Assembly (NCBI RefSeq): GCF_000253255.1
Contig: NC_015580.1
Span: 1,935,001-1,999,000 of the forward strand
Reading direction: 5' to 3'
DNA length: 64,000 nt
Source: Novosphingobium sp. PP1Y
Lineage (GTDB): Bacteria; Pseudomonadota; Alphaproteobacteria; Sphingomonadales; Sphingomonadaceae
Under the pieces are notes generated by a model. It saw nothing but the letters and a program-made list of their open reading frames with translations, ran no database searches and was not told where the DNA came from. This document shows positions 15,080 to 24,738 of this stretch, in pieces; the stretch's first letter is position 1, and each line of letters begins with the position of its first letter. Made by a program: the position numbers and the translations under genes.

Positions 15080-15840
15080 GCCTTGTAGCGATCCATCAGG
15101 TTGGACATTGACGCATCGTGCGTCAGGTCGAGCTGCAATGGCGTCACCGAGACAAATCCTTCCGCGATGGCTTCCAGGTCGGTGTTGTGACCGGGGGTAT
15201 GCTCAATACCGTGTAAACCAAACCAGAAATAAGGAAAACCTCTAGGATCAATGCCTTCCACAACCGATCCGCGGGCGTAGTCATGGAATCCCTGCCTCAC
15301 GACGCGGACGCCGTTAACCTTGTCTGCAGGTAGCGCCGGAAAGTTGACGTTGATCAGCGTGCGCGGTGCGAAGGGGGCGTCGATCAGCGGCCGCAGCGCC
15401 TTGGCGCCCCATGCCTCGGCAGCGGAAAAGTCGACGTTGTTGCCCACGCCTTCCTTGGAATAGACCTGGCTCAGCGCGATCGAGGGGATGCCGGCCAGCG
15501 CGCCCTCCATGGCGGCCGAGACCGTACCCGAATAGGTGATGTCATCGCCCAGGTTCGCGCCGCGGTTCACGCCCGACAGGATCAGGTCGGGCGCGCCGGG
15601 CAGCACCTTGCGCAGCGCCATCGTCACTGAATCGGTCGGCGTTCCCGAGACCGAGAAGCGCCGCGGCGCGTGTTCGCGCAGGCGCACCGGGCGTGTCAGC
15701 GTCAACGAGTGACCGGCGCCCGATTGCTCCTCGCTCGGCGCACAGATCCAGATGTCGTCCGAGAGCTGCGCCGCGATCTTCTCGAGAACGTAGAGGCCCG
15801 GCGCGTTGATGCCGTCGTCGTTGGTGAGAAGAATGCGCAT
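15076..15840 (-). CDS. surE: 5'/3'-nucleotidase SurE
   Basis: Stationary-phase survival acid phosphatase that dephosphorylates nucleoside monophosphates. The 254-residue protein begins MRILLTNDDGINAPG, with the metal-binding Asp pair, and contains LSGVNRGANLGDDITYSGTV, the SurE signature. It follows serS by 83 bp and overlaps the downstream LysM/M23 gene. The pcm (isoaspartyl methyltransferase) gene often found in this cluster is absent. Confidence 0.95.
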   Translation of the reverse strand: MRILLTNDDGINAPGLYVLEKIAAQLSDDIWICAPSEEQSGAGHSLTLTRPVRLREHAPRRFSVSGTPTDSVTMALRKVLPGAPDLILSGVNRGANLGDDITYSGTVSAAMEGALAGIPSIALSQVYSKEGVGNNVDFSAAEAWGAKALRPLIDAPFAPRTLINVNFPALPADKVNGVRVVRQGFHDYARGSVVEGIDPRGFPYFWFGLHGIEHTPGHNTDLEAIAEGFVSVTPLQLDLTHDASMSNLMDRYKA

Positions 15841-15923
15841 CGATCAAATTCCTTCGTGGCCCCGAATTGCCTGCGGAGCCGATTGTCGGGCTGTTTGCCG
15901 GCGATTGCCCGCCGGCGCGTCGT

Positions 15924-17204
15924 TCAGGCGAGCGGTTCCAGCTTCTCGATCCCGCCCATCCAGGGCTTGAGCCTTTCTGGCACCGCGACCGAACCGTCTT
16001 CCTGCTGGTAGTTCTCCAGTACGGCCACGAGAGTGCGGCCGACCGCAAGGCCCGAGCCGTTCAGCGTGTGCAGGAACTCGGTCTTCTTGGAGCCTTCGGG
16101 CTTGTAGCGCGCGTTCATGCGCCGCGCCTGGAAGTCGCCACAGTTGGAGATCGAGCTGATCTCGCGGTAGGCGCTCTGCCCGGGTAGCCAGACTTCGAGG
16201 TCGAAGGTCTTGCGCGCGGTGGCGCCCATGTCGCCGGCGCAGAGCAGGACCTTGCGATAGGGAAGTTCCAGCGCCTGCAGGATGCCTTCGGCCGCCGCGA
16301 CCATGCGCTCGTGCTCCGCCTCGCTCTCTTCCGGCTTGCAGACGGTGACCAGTTCGACCTTCTCGAACTGGTGCTGGCGGATGAAGCCGCGCGTGTCGCG
16401 GCCCGCCGCCCCCGCCTCGGAACGGAAGCAGGGGGTCAGCGCGGTCATGCGCAGGGGCAGGGCCTCGGCATCGACGATCTGTTCGCGCACCGCGTTCGTC
16501 AGGCTGACTTCGGCGGTAGGGATCAGCCAGCGTCCATCGGTGGTCTGGAACAGGTCCTCGGAGAACTTGGGAAGCTGACCGGTGCCGAAGGCTGCGTCGT
16601 CCTTGACCAGCAGTGGAACATTGCATTCCATGTAGCCGTTGTCGGCGGTCTGCGTGTCGAGCATGAACTGGGCAAGGGCACGGTGCAGACGCGCCATCTG
16701 GCCCTTCAGGAACGTGAAGCGCGCGCCCGATAGCAGGGCGCCGGTCTCGAAGTCGAGGCCGAGGGCCGGGCCGAGATCCGCGTGTTCCTTGGGCGTGAAG
16801 GCGAATTCGCGCGGGGTGCCCCACTTCGCGACTTCGACGTTCTGCGTCTCGTCCTCGCCATCGGGAACCTCCTCGACCGGGATGTTGGGCAGGCGCGCCA
16901 GTTCGTCCTGCAGCCTGGCGCTCAGTTCCTTCTCCTGCGCCTCGAGCGCGGGGAGGGATTCCTTGAGCTGCGCGACTTCGGCCTTCAGCGCCTCGGCGGT
17001 TTCCTTGTCGCCCTGGCCCATCGCCTTGCCGATCGCCTTGGACGCCTCGTTGCGGCGGTTCTGGCCTTCCTGCATGCGCGTCGCGACCGCGCGGCGCTGC
17101 TCGTCGAGCGCGAGGATCTGGGCGGAAGCGGGTTCAACCCCGCGGCGGGCGAGACCGGCGTCGAAAGCGACCGGGTTGTCACGGATCAGGCGGATATCAT
17201 GCAT
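15924..17204 (-). CDS. serS: Seryl-tRNA synthetase
   Basis: Charges tRNA-Ser and tRNA-Sec. 426 residues, standard bacterial length. The N-terminal antiparallel coiled coil (about 25-105) binds the tRNA long variable arm. The class II catalytic core has motif 2 (LTPCFRSEAGAAGRDTRGFIRQHQF region) and motif 3 (NGSGLAVGRTLVAVLEN). It is the first gene of the serS-surE-LysM/M23 set. Confidence 0.97.
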   Translation of the reverse strand: MHDIRLIRDNPVAFDAGLARRGVEPASAQILALDEQRRAVATRMQEGQNRRNEASKAIGKAMGQGDKETAEALKAEVAQLKESLPALEAQEKELSARLQDELARLPNIPVEEVPDGEDETQNVEVAKWGTPREFAFTPKEHADLGPALGLDFETGALLSGARFTFLKGQMARLHRALAQFMLDTQTADNGYMECNVPLLVKDDAAFGTGQLPKFSEDLFQTTDGRWLIPTAEVSLTNAVREQIVDAEALPLRMTALTPCFRSEAGAAGRDTRGFIRQHQFEKVELVTVCKPEESEAEHERMVAAAEGILQALELPYRKVLLCAGDMGATARKTFDLEVWLPGQSAYREISSISNCGDFQARRMNARYKPEGSKKTEFLHTLNGSGLAVGRTLVAVLENYQQEDGSVAVPERLKPWMGGIEKLEPLA

Positions 17205-17258
17205 GGCGCCGGGCTATGCCGTCTCGGCGAGTCCGGCGCAAGCGCGAGATGGCCTGCG

Positions 17259-17450
17259 TCACTCAGCCTTGCAGGTGCGAATTCCCAGCAGTGAATAAAA
17301 CGGGCAGGTGCGCAGCAGCCCTGTCATCAACGGGACGAGGCCGATCCAGCCCCACTGCGTCTTCGGTCCGACGAAGACGAGGGCAATGAGGACGATTCCC
17401 AGAACGATACGTCCCAATCGGTCCAGCGTACCGACGTTTGTCTTGAACAT
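17259..17450 (-). CDS. Small DUF2892 (YgaP-like) membrane protein
   Basis: 63-residue protein, MFKTNVGTLDRLGRIVLG then two hydrophobic helices separated by GPKTQWGWIG. It ends with TGLLRTCPFYSLLGIRTC, the standard DUF2892 architecture with its C-P-F-Y and terminal Cys. These proteins resemble the membrane anchor of the rhodanese YgaP. The ATG at 17450 has a GAAGGAGGGAA SD; the in-frame upstream extension lacks similarity and overlaps tRNA-proximal sequence. Confidence 0.85.
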   Translation of the reverse strand: MFKTNVGTLDRLGRIVLGIVLIALVFVGPKTQWGWIGLVPLMTGLLRTCPFYSLLGIRTCKAE

Positions 17451-17559
17451 GGCAATTCCCTCCTTCGATGAAGGAGCCATGCGCCGGTTCGTGCATGCGG
17501 CGCATTGATTGCGATCAATCGCGGAATTTCGGGATCTGTCCGAGAAACCATCCAATGGA

Positions 17560-17634
17560 TGGTGGGCGCGACAGGGATTGAACCTGTGACCCCACCCGTG
17601 TGAAGGGTGTGCTCTACCGCTGAGCTACGCGCCC
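17560..17634 (-). tRNA. tRNA-Val (CAC)
   Basis: 75-nt cloverleaf read on the minus strand: acceptor GGGCGCG/CGCGCCC, D stem GCTC/GAGC, and anticodon stem CACCC/GGGTG around loop TTCACAC with anticodon CAC. The T stem is ACAGG/CCTGT with TTCAATC, and CCA is encoded. All stems pair. Confidence 0.96.
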
Positions 17635-17712
17635 GCTTCCAGTTGCGGAAGCGCGCCCCTAGACAACTCCGCGCGAATTGACAAGCGTCCATTGCCGACT
17701 AAAGCGCGGAGC

Positions 17713-17997
17713 ATGACCGAAGAGACCAATTCCGGCCCTGACGTGCCGCCCGATCACATTGCCATCAACCCGAAGAGCGAGTTCTTCGATGCCGAAAAGC
17801 TGCGCCGCGGCATCGGCATCCGCTTCAAGGGCACCGTACGCAACAATGTCGAGGAATACTGCATTTCCGAAGGCTGGGTGCGCGTGCAGGCAGGCAGGAC
17901 GCTCGACCGTCGCGGCAATCCGCTGACAATCAAGCTGAATGGCCCGGTCGAAGCATGGTACGAGGATCTCGGCGAAGACGCGCCGGTCGCCAAGTAG
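17713..17997 (+). CDS. DUF3297 family protein
   Basis: 94-residue soluble protein typical of the DUF3297 family, with a conserved body HIAINPKSEFFDAEKLRRGI, then VEEYCISEGWVRVQAG and NPLTIKLNGPVEAWYEDLG. The function of the family is not known. The ATG at 17713 follows the tRNA promoter region. A strong terminator follows. Confidence 0.8.
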   Translation: MTEETNSGPDVPPDHIAINPKSEFFDAEKLRRGIGIRFKGTVRNNVEEYCISEGWVRVQAGRTLDRRGNPLTIKLNGPVEAWYEDLGEDAPVAK

Positions 17998-18021
17998 GCG
18001 CTCTTCGCTAGGCAGAGTTTC

Positions 18022-18060
18022 GGGGCCGGTCCCGCGATCCCGCACAGGACCGGCCCCTTT
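18022..18060 (+). terminator. Intrinsic terminator after DUF3297 gene
   Basis: GGGGCCGGTCC (18022-18032) pairs perfectly over 11 bp with GGACCGGCCCC (18047-18057), then TTT. It separates convergent genes and may serve both. Confidence 0.75.
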
Positions 18061-18069
18061 CGGGTAAAC

Positions 18070-18738
18070 TCAGTAGTTTCCGGCGATGATGGCGCCGATG
18101 GGGTCGCTGTGGCGGCCCTTTTTCTTGCCCTCACTCAGGGGCGCCGCCGATTCGGCCTGTGAGGCAATGCGGCTCGATCCGGCGTCCGGGAGCGATCCGG
18201 GCTGCGCGTTGTAGATGAAGCCCGCGACCGGCCAGTGCGATGCGCCCAGGTTGTGGGCCGGGCCGTACCAGACGCGCACTTCGCTCCAGTCGTTTTCCGG
18301 CGAGACGTCGAGCACGCTGACGTTGCGCTCGATCTTGCCGGGGACCGACCAGTTGGCGTGGCTTACCAGGATCGTGCGGGAATCGACGATCTGCGTGACG
18401 GTTGCGACATGGCCGAGCGTGGAATTGCCATGCGGCTTGATCGCCAGGACGGCGCCGACGCGCGGTTCGAACCCCCGGGCGTAGCGGCCCTTGGCTTGCT
18501 TCCACCAGGTATGGGCATCGCCATAGATCTGCAGGCCGGAAAGTTGCCGCGCAAAGGGCACGCATTCCAGGTAGTCGGAATTGCCCGCTGCGCCGGACGA
18601 GCCCGATGAAAGAGGGCGGCTGCCCGCGCTGCCGGAATCGTCGTTGGACACGATCGCGTCGATGGCGCTGCGGGCACTGGCCGGAGAGATTACGGCCGCG
18701 CTCAGAGCGAAAATGATTGCTGTGCAGTAACCCTTCAT
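18070..18738 (-). CDS. Exported CHAP-domain amidase/peptidase
   Basis: 222-residue secreted protein. Signal peptide of about 22 residues (MKGYCTAIIFALSAAVISPA, cleavage after ASA). The CHAP domain has Cys59 in LECVPFARQLSG, His110 in LGHVATVTQ and Asn129 in SHANWS, a Cys-His-Asn triad. CHAP enzymes cleave peptidoglycan amide bonds, and stand-alone secreted forms are common in sphingomonads. The C-terminal 40 residues are low-complexity. It is divergent from der. Confidence 0.85.
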   Translation of the reverse strand: MKGYCTAIIFALSAAVISPASARSAIDAIVSNDDSGSAGSRPLSSGSSGAAGNSDYLECVPFARQLSGLQIYGDAHTWWKQAKGRYARGFEPRVGAVLAIKPHGNSTLGHVATVTQIVDSRTILVSHANWSVPGKIERNVSVLDVSPENDWSEVRVWYGPAHNLGASHWPVAGFIYNAQPGSLPDAGSSRIASQAESAAPLSEGKKKGRHSDPIGAIIAGNY

Positions 18739-18866
18739 GCCTGCACGATCACCTAGGCACGGTTATCGTTTGCCTGCAAAATTGGGTTAACGGACCGGCA
18801 AGAATTTGCCGGATGTTTGCCGGGTGCTTGCCAAAGCCTTCGGAAATCCCCAAGCGAGTCGCCATC

Positions 18867-20243
18867 ATGCTCCCGCAAGTCATCATCATCGGCCGGCCCA
18901 ACGTCGGCAAATCCACCCTGTTCAACCGTCTGGTCGGCAAGAAGCTCGCGCTTGTCGACGATCAGCCCGGCGTCACGCGCGACCGGCGCTTCGGCGATGC
19001 CGAACTGCTCGGGCTGAAATTCCAGATCGTCGATACTGCCGGTTGGGAAGACGACGAGGCGGAAACCCTGCCCGGGCGCATGCGCAAGCAGACCGAGGCT
19101 TCGCTGGCGACTGCCGACGTTGCGCTCTTCGTTGTGGACGCGCGCGCCGGACTGACACCCCTGGACGAGGAAATCGGAAACTGGCTGCGGGCCTCTCCGG
19201 TGCCGGTCATCGTGCTGGCCAACAAGGCCGAAGGGCGCGCGGGCGAGGGCGGCTTGCTCGAGGCCTACTCGCTCGGCCTAGGCGATCCGGTGGCGATCTC
19301 GGCAGAGCATGGCGAAGGCATGGGCGACCTGTTCGAGGTCCTGTTGCCGCACCTCGAACCGCTGCAGCCGGTCGAGGAAGAAGACCAGGAATACGATGAG
19401 GAGGCGCTGCTCAAGGCGCCGCTGAAGCTGGCCATCGTCGGCCGCCCGAACGCTGGCAAATCGACGCTGATCAATCGCTTCCTGGGGGAAGACCGGCTGC
19501 TGACCGGGCCGGAGGCAGGGATCACCCGCGATTCGATCGCGATCGACTGGCTCTGGACCGATCCCAAGACCGGCGACGCGCGCGAGGTGCGCCTGATCGA
19601 CACCGCAGGCATGCGCAAGAAGGCCCGCGTGGTCGAAAAGCTGGAACGCATGGCGGTGGCCGATGCGCGCCACGCAATCGACTTTGCCGAAGTCGTCGTC
19701 CTCCTGCTCGATGCGACCAAGGGGCTGGAGCACCAGGACCTCAAGATCGCCTCGAAAGTCCTCGAGGAAGGCCGCGCGCTGATGATCGCGATCAACAAGT
19801 GGGACGTGGCCGAAGACGCCTCGAAGCTGTTCAATGGCATTCGCGCCGCGCTCGATGACGGTCTTGCGCAAGTGCGCGGCGTGCCGCTGCTCGCGGTCTC
19901 TGCGCGCACGGGCAAGGGCCTCGACGAGATGATCGCTGCGGCCTTCTCTATCCGCGAGGCCTGGAGCCGCCGCGTGCCGACCGCCGCGCTCAACCGCTGG
20001 TTCGACGATGCGCTTTCGGCGAATCCGCCCCCGGCGCCGGGCGGCAAGCGAATCAAGCTGCGCTACATCACCCAGGCCAAGACGCGCCCGCCGGGCTTCG
20101 TGCTGTTCGGCACGCGTCTCGACATGCTGCCCGAGAGCTATCGGCGTTATCTGATCAACGGCCTGCGGCGTGAACTCGGTTTCGAGGCCGTGCCGATCCG
20201 CATGACGCTGCGCAGCCCGAAGAACCCCTTCAAGAAAGACTGA
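18867..20243 (+). CDS. der: Ribosome biogenesis GTPase Der (EngA)
   Basis: Essential tandem-GTPase that matures the 50S subunit. 458 residues. The first G domain has GRPNVGKSTLF near residue 9 and DTAGWEDD; the second has GRPNAGKSTLIN with DTAGMRKKARV. The KH-like C-terminal domain ends IRMTLRSPKNPFK. The start is MLPQVIIIGRPN; residues encoded further upstream in frame do not resemble Der. Confidence 0.96.
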   Translation: MLPQVIIIGRPNVGKSTLFNRLVGKKLALVDDQPGVTRDRRFGDAELLGLKFQIVDTAGWEDDEAETLPGRMRKQTEASLATADVALFVVDARAGLTPLDEEIGNWLRASPVPVIVLANKAEGRAGEGGLLEAYSLGLGDPVAISAEHGEGMGDLFEVLLPHLEPLQPVEEEDQEYDEEALLKAPLKLAIVGRPNAGKSTLINRFLGEDRLLTGPEAGITRDSIAIDWLWTDPKTGDAREVRLIDTAGMRKKARVVEKLERMAVADARHAIDFAEVVVLLLDATKGLEHQDLKIASKVLEEGRALMIAINKWDVAEDASKLFNGIRAALDDGLAQVRGVPLLAVSARTGKGLDEMIAAAFSIREAWSRRVPTAALNRWFDDALSANPPPAPGGKRIKLRYITQAKTRPPGFVLFGTRLDMLPESYRRYLINGLRRELGFEAVPIRMTLRSPKNPFKKD

Positions 20244-20280
20244 CCGAGGCCCGCGGGAGCGGCAGGCGCATTCGGCTGGC

Positions 20281-21456
20281 TTAGCCGGGGTGCGCCTCTG
20301 CTTCCGATTCGGCGGCCGCGTCCGCCTCGCCCTCGGCTTGCGCGGCCTGGGCGCGCCTGGCCGCTTCGGTGCCCTTGATATTGGTCAGGCTGCCTGCACC
20401 CTTCGCCTCGGAAACGAGGTTCCACACAGCGATGAACAGTGCGGCAATGACCGGGCCGACGATGAAGCCGTTGAGACCGAACAGTTCGAGGCCGGACAGG
20501 GTGGCAATCAGGACCACGAAGTCGGGCATGCGGGTATCGCGGCCGACGAGGATCGGGCGCAGCAGGTTGTCGATCATGCCGATGATGAACACGCCGCAGA
20601 AGATCATCACGCCGCCTTCGACATAGTTGCCGGTCGCCAACAGGTAGCCCGCGACGGGAACCCACACGATGCCGGTGCCTACGGCGGGCAGCAGCGAGAA
20701 GAACCCCATCAGCACGCCCCACAGGAGCGCACCTTCGATGCCGATGGCCGAGAAGATCAGGCCGCCGACGAGACCCTGCATCACTGCCACGACAACGGTG
20801 CCCTTCATGGTGGCGCGCACGACCAGCATGAAATGATCGAGCAGCGCATCGCGCAGGTGCGGCCGCAGCGGGATCGCGGTGCGCACGAGTTCGCCGTAGC
20901 GTTCGCCGTCGCGCAGCAGGAAGAAGGTGAGGTAGAGCATCACGCCCAGCGCGGCGATGAAGCTGAGTGCCCCCTGGCCGACGATGAGGAGGCGCGAGGC
21001 GATGTCCTGCAGGCCGCTGGCGATGCCCGAGCCGAATTCGCGCCGTAGCGTCTCGAAATCGGTGGATGTGTAACGTGCCACCGTGTCGCCGATCTGGTCG
21101 GGCAGGGCGGTGCGGAGCCGTTGCAGCATGGCGCCAAGGTCGATCTGGCCACTGCTGATCCGGTCATAGAGCGACGTCGCCTCCTGCACGAGGCTGGCGC
21201 CCAGGAACAGGGCGGGCAGGATAAAGATTGCCAGCAGGAGAAGCAGCACCAGCGCCGCCGCCGTATTGGGCCTGCCGCCCAGCTTCACTTCCAGTTTGCG
21301 GGTCATCGGCTCGAACAGGATCGCGGCGACGATGCCCCACAGGACCGCCCCGAAATAGGGGGCCAGCAACCAGGCAAAGGCGACAGTGACAAGAATGACG
21401 AGGCCGATGAACGCGTAGTCTTCAAGGCCGTATGCTGAGGGGCGCTTTGTCTCCAT
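20281..21456 (-). CDS. AI-2E family (PerM-type) transporter
   Basis: 391-residue polytopic membrane protein of the UPF0118/AI-2E exporter family. N-terminal helices span about 15-75, with a large central extracytoplasmic/amphipathic region at 75-150. The conserved C-terminal block reads FFSLLPAVGTGIVWVPV, then MIDNLLRPILVGRDTRMPDFVVLI. Family members have been assigned autoinducer-2 export or Na+(Li+)/H+ antiport; the substrate here is unknown. The last 40 residues are Ala/Glu-rich and probably disordered. It converges on der with a 37-bp gap. Confidence 0.85.
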   Translation of the reverse strand: METKRPSAYGLEDYAFIGLVILVTVAFAWLLAPYFGAVLWGIVAAILFEPMTRKLEVKLGGRPNTAAALVLLLLLAIFILPALFLGASLVQEATSLYDRISSGQIDLGAMLQRLRTALPDQIGDTVARYTSTDFETLRREFGSGIASGLQDIASRLLIVGQGALSFIAALGVMLYLTFFLLRDGERYGELVRTAIPLRPHLRDALLDHFMLVVRATMKGTVVVAVMQGLVGGLIFSAIGIEGALLWGVLMGFFSLLPAVGTGIVWVPVAGYLLATGNYVEGGVMIFCGVFIIGMIDNLLRPILVGRDTRMPDFVVLIATLSGLELFGLNGFIVGPVIAALFIAVWNLVSEAKGAGSLTNIKGTEAARRAQAAQAEGEADAAAESEAEAHPG

Positions 21457-21595
21457 TGGCGGAGCAATATCATGAAATCCGGCAATTCCATCCCCGATCT
21501 TCGCAGCTGCAAGACTGGGGTGGATTTTTTCGCCGAAGCGGGCGAGACAACAGCTCATCCCCCCACATCACGAGGTCGCTCTCTTGATTTCCACC

Positions 21596-23677
21596 ATGAA
21601 ATTCCGAATCGCCGTCAGCGCCCTGGCACTGGCGAGCGTCCCGCTGGCTCCCGCCGTTGCAGCGCAGCCGTCCTCTGCCGCCGCCGGGCCGCAGCGCAGT
21701 TTCACGCCCGATGACCTGTTCAAGCTTCAGGGCGTTACCGATCCGCAGATCTCGCCGGACGGTTCGAAGATCGTCTACGTGCGCAGCAGCGCCGACATCA
21801 TGACCGACAAGGTCGAACCGTCACTGTGGCTGGTCGATGTATCCACGGGCGAGCAGCGTCCGCTCGTCGCCGGGCCGGGCGCGCATATGTCCCCTCGCTG
21901 GTCGCCCGATGGCAAGCGTATCGCCTATGTTTCGAGCGACGGCAGTTCCGCGCCGCAGCTTTACGTCCTGTGGCTGGCCAGCGGCGCGAGCGTCAACGTC
22001 ACCGACCTGCCCGATAGCCCGGGCGCGCTGGCGTGGTCGCCGGACGGCAGGCAGATCGCCTATACCATGCGTGTTCCGGGCGAAGGTGAGAAGCTGGGCT
22101 CGCAGCCCGAAACCCGTCCCGAAGGCGCGCAATGGGCCGAGCCGCTGCAGGTGATCGACCGCGTAACCTATCGCTTCGACGGTGCCGGCTATCTGGAACC
22201 GGGCTTCGACCATATCTTCGTCGTTCCGGCCGACGGCGGCGCGCCGCGGCAGGTGACTTTCGGCAAATTCGACGATGGCGGCCCGCTATCCTGGACGGCC
22301 GACGCAAGGCGCATCGTCTTCAGCGCCAACCGGCACGAGGACTGGGAACGCGACATAAACAACTCGGAAGTCTACAGCGTCGACATCGCAAGCGGCGCGA
22401 TCCGTGCGCTGACGACCCGGCAGGGCCCCGATGGCGGGGCGCTTGTCTCTCCCGATGGAAAGCACATCGCCTATCTCGGCTACGACGACGTCAACCGATC
22501 CTACGAAAACTCCGATCTCTACGTCATGAATGCCGATGGCAGCGGCGTGCGGCTGCTGACACCGAAGCTCGACCGTTCGATCGACGCGCTGGAGTGGGCA
22601 GGCAACAACAGCCTCTACGTCCAGTACGACGACGAGGCGCAGACCCGGGTCGCCCGCGTCGGTCTCGACGGGTCGATCAAGCCGGTGGTGTCCGGTCTGA
22701 CTCCCGGCGGGCATTACGACAGGCCCTACACCGGCGGCAGCTTCAGCGTCTCGAAGGGCGGACGTATCGCCTATACGGCCGGGACCACCAGCCATCCGGC
22801 GGACCTGTGGGTGTCGAACGGCGGATCTGGACGCAAGCTCACCGACCTCAACGGGACCTGGATGGCCGACAAGGCGATGGCGCCGGTCCGCAAGCTGGCC
22901 GTGACCGCACCCGATGGCAGGCCGATCGACGCCTGGCTGGTAACCCCTCCCGGTCTGCAGCCCGGCCAGCGCGCGCCCCTGATTCTCGAAATTCACGGCG
23001 GGCCGAACACCGCCTATGCGCCTGTCTTCGCCACCGATTACCAGCTCTACGCCGCGCATGGCTATGCCGTGCTCTACACCAATCCGCGCGGCAGCACGTC
23101 CTATGGCGAAGAGTTCGCCAACCTCATCGACCGCGCCTATCCGGGCACGGACTACGACGACCTCATGGCGGCGGTCGACGCGGCGGTCGCCGATGGGGTG
23201 GCCGATCCGGACAACCTGTTCGTGACCGGTGGTTCGGGCGGCGGCGTGCTGACGGCATGGATCGTGGGCAAGACCGACCGGTTCAAGGCCGCGGCCACGC
23301 AAAAGCCGGTGATCAACTGGATCAGCGAGGCGCTGACGATGGACTCCACGCCGTTCACCTCGCGCTACTGGTTCGACAAGAAGCCCTGGGAAGATCCCAT
23401 GGCATACTGGAAGCGCTCGCCGCTCAGCCTCGTCGGCAACGTGAAGACCCCGACCCTGGTGGTTGTGGGCAGCGACGACTATCGCACGCCGGTCAGCGAA
23501 TCCGAGCAATACTACGCCGCGCTGCAGATCCGCGGGGTGCCGACGGCGATGGTGAAGGTACCGGGCGCAAGCCACGGCGGTATCGCCGCGCGGCCCTCGC
23601 AGTCGGCAGCGAAGGCTTCCGCGATCCTTGCGTGGTTCGACAAGTACCGGACCGGCGCCAAGCCCGCTAGCGAGTAG
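21596..23677 (+). CDS. S9 family prolyl-oligopeptidase-like peptidase
   Basis: 693-residue exported serine peptidase. Signal peptide MKFRIAVSALALASVPLAPA with a cleavage near AVAAQ. The N-terminal seven-bladed propeller carries several TolB/WD40-like PDGKxIAY repeats. The C-terminal alpha/beta-hydrolase has the nucleophile Ser in TGGSGGG (the usual Tyr after Ser is Gly), the Asp in GSDDYRTP and the His in GASHGG. It probably degrades peptides in the periplasm. The start could also be a TTG four codons earlier; the ATG fits the signal peptide better. Confidence 0.88.
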   Translation: MKFRIAVSALALASVPLAPAVAAQPSSAAAGPQRSFTPDDLFKLQGVTDPQISPDGSKIVYVRSSADIMTDKVEPSLWLVDVSTGEQRPLVAGPGAHMSPRWSPDGKRIAYVSSDGSSAPQLYVLWLASGASVNVTDLPDSPGALAWSPDGRQIAYTMRVPGEGEKLGSQPETRPEGAQWAEPLQVIDRVTYRFDGAGYLEPGFDHIFVVPADGGAPRQVTFGKFDDGGPLSWTADARRIVFSANRHEDWERDINNSEVYSVDIASGAIRALTTRQGPDGGALVSPDGKHIAYLGYDDVNRSYENSDLYVMNADGSGVRLLTPKLDRSIDALEWAGNNSLYVQYDDEAQTRVARVGLDGSIKPVVSGLTPGGHYDRPYTGGSFSVSKGGRIAYTAGTTSHPADLWVSNGGSGRKLTDLNGTWMADKAMAPVRKLAVTAPDGRPIDAWLVTPPGLQPGQRAPLILEIHGGPNTAYAPVFATDYQLYAAHGYAVLYTNPRGSTSYGEEFANLIDRAYPGTDYDDLMAAVDAAVADGVADPDNLFVTGGSGGGVLTAWIVGKTDRFKAAATQKPVINWISEALTMDSTPFTSRYWFDKKPWEDPMAYWKRSPLSLVGNVKTPTLVVVGSDDYRTPVSESEQYYAALQIRGVPTAMVKVPGASHGGIAARPSQSAAKASAILAWFDKYRTGAKPASE

Positions 23678-24728
23678 CCGCAAGCTCCGCGGCCAATTGG
23701 GCGACCAGCTGGGCGGCGGGCATCGGGCGGGAAAGGGGCGCCCCCTGGCCCGCCCATTGCGCGCCAAAGCCGCCTTCGCCTGCAGCCTTGGCGGCGACGT
23801 TCAGCGCCTTGCCCGCATGATAGGCGCGGGGATAGGGCGCGACCGGTGGCAGAGCTTCGCTTGCGGCCAATGCGGTGAAGCGATTGGCAAGGCAGCGGGC
23901 CGGACGGCCGGAAATCGCCGCAGTCATCGTCGTGTGGCGCGCGCTTTCGCTGGCAAGCGCGGCGCGGTAGGCGGCATCCGCATTGCTTTCCGGGCAGGCG
24001 ACGAAGGCAGTACCGAGCTGTGCGGCCACCGCTCCCAGATCGAGCGCGGCGCGAATGCCGGCGCCGTCCATGATCCCTCCCGCGGCGATGACCGGCAGTC
24101 CGGACTGCGCGGCCAGCAGGCGGGTCAGGGCCAGGGTGCCGAGGCGGTCATCTGGCGCATCGGGATCGAACACGCCGCGATGGCCGCCCGCTTCCCAGCC
24201 TTGCGCAACCACCGCGTCGATCCCGGCATCTTTGGCACGCCGAGCTTCGTCGAGCGAGGTAGCGGTGGCGAGCAGCAGGCATCCCGCAGCCTTGAGCGCT
24301 GCAATCGCCTCGGCTTCGGGCAGGCCGAAATGAAAGCTCACCACCGGCGGGGCCAAATCGACAAGTGTGCCCAGCATTTCGGCATTGCCGATAAGCGTCG
24401 GGTAGATCGTCTCGAGCTGTGCGGGCGGCTCGGCATCGAATTCGGCAAAAGCCGGAGCGAGGCTTTCCAGCCACGCAGCCTCGCGCGGCGGATCGGCCTT
24501 GCATGGCGCATGGACGAAGAGATTGACGTTGAAGGGACGGTCTGTCGCGGCGCGAAGCCGGGCGATGTCTTGCGCTGCGGCTTCGGGCGTCAGCGTGCCC
24601 ACCGCGATGGAACCGAGCGCCCCGGCATTGCACACGGCCGCGGCGAGGGCGGGCGTGGAGGTGCCCGCCATCGGTGCCTGTATTAGCGGTATGGAAAGGC
24701 CCAGGCCCGAGATGAAGTGCAAGGACAC
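23667..24728 (-). CDS. Nitronate monooxygenase (NMO/2-nitropropane dioxygenase family)
   Basis: 353-residue FMN-dependent TIM-barrel enzyme that detoxifies propionate 3-nitronate and related nitronates. It opens with GLSIPLIQAPMAGTSTPALA, has the FMN/phosphate signature VVAQGWEAGGHRG, and then IPVIAAGG-like LPVIAAGGIMDGAGIRAAL. The catalytic His lies in the GGH motif. Its 3' end overlaps the convergent S9 peptidase gene by 11 bp. Confidence 0.88.
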   Translation of the reverse strand: MSLHFISGLGLSIPLIQAPMAGTSTPALAAAVCNAGALGSIAVGTLTPEAAAQDIARLRAATDRPFNVNLFVHAPCKADPPREAAWLESLAPAFAEFDAEPPAQLETIYPTLIGNAEMLGTLVDLAPPVVSFHFGLPEAEAIAALKAAGCLLLATATSLDEARRAKDAGIDAVVAQGWEAGGHRGVFDPDAPDDRLGTLALTRLLAAQSGLPVIAAGGIMDGAGIRAALDLGAVAAQLGTAFVACPESNADAAYRAALASESARHTTMTAAISGRPARCLANRFTALAASEALPPVAPYPRAYHAGKALNVAAKAAGEGGFGAQWAGQGAPLSRPMPAAQLVAQLAAELAATR

Positions 24729-24738
24729 CGCCTTGGCC

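Noticed and set aside
17560..17634. tRNA-Val as an integration site
   Set aside because: No duplicated tRNA 3' end, integrase or composition change on either side.
22286..23767. 493-codon open frame antisense to the S9 peptidase
   Set aside because: The sense strand encodes a signal peptide, propeller and catalytic triad. The antisense frame has none.
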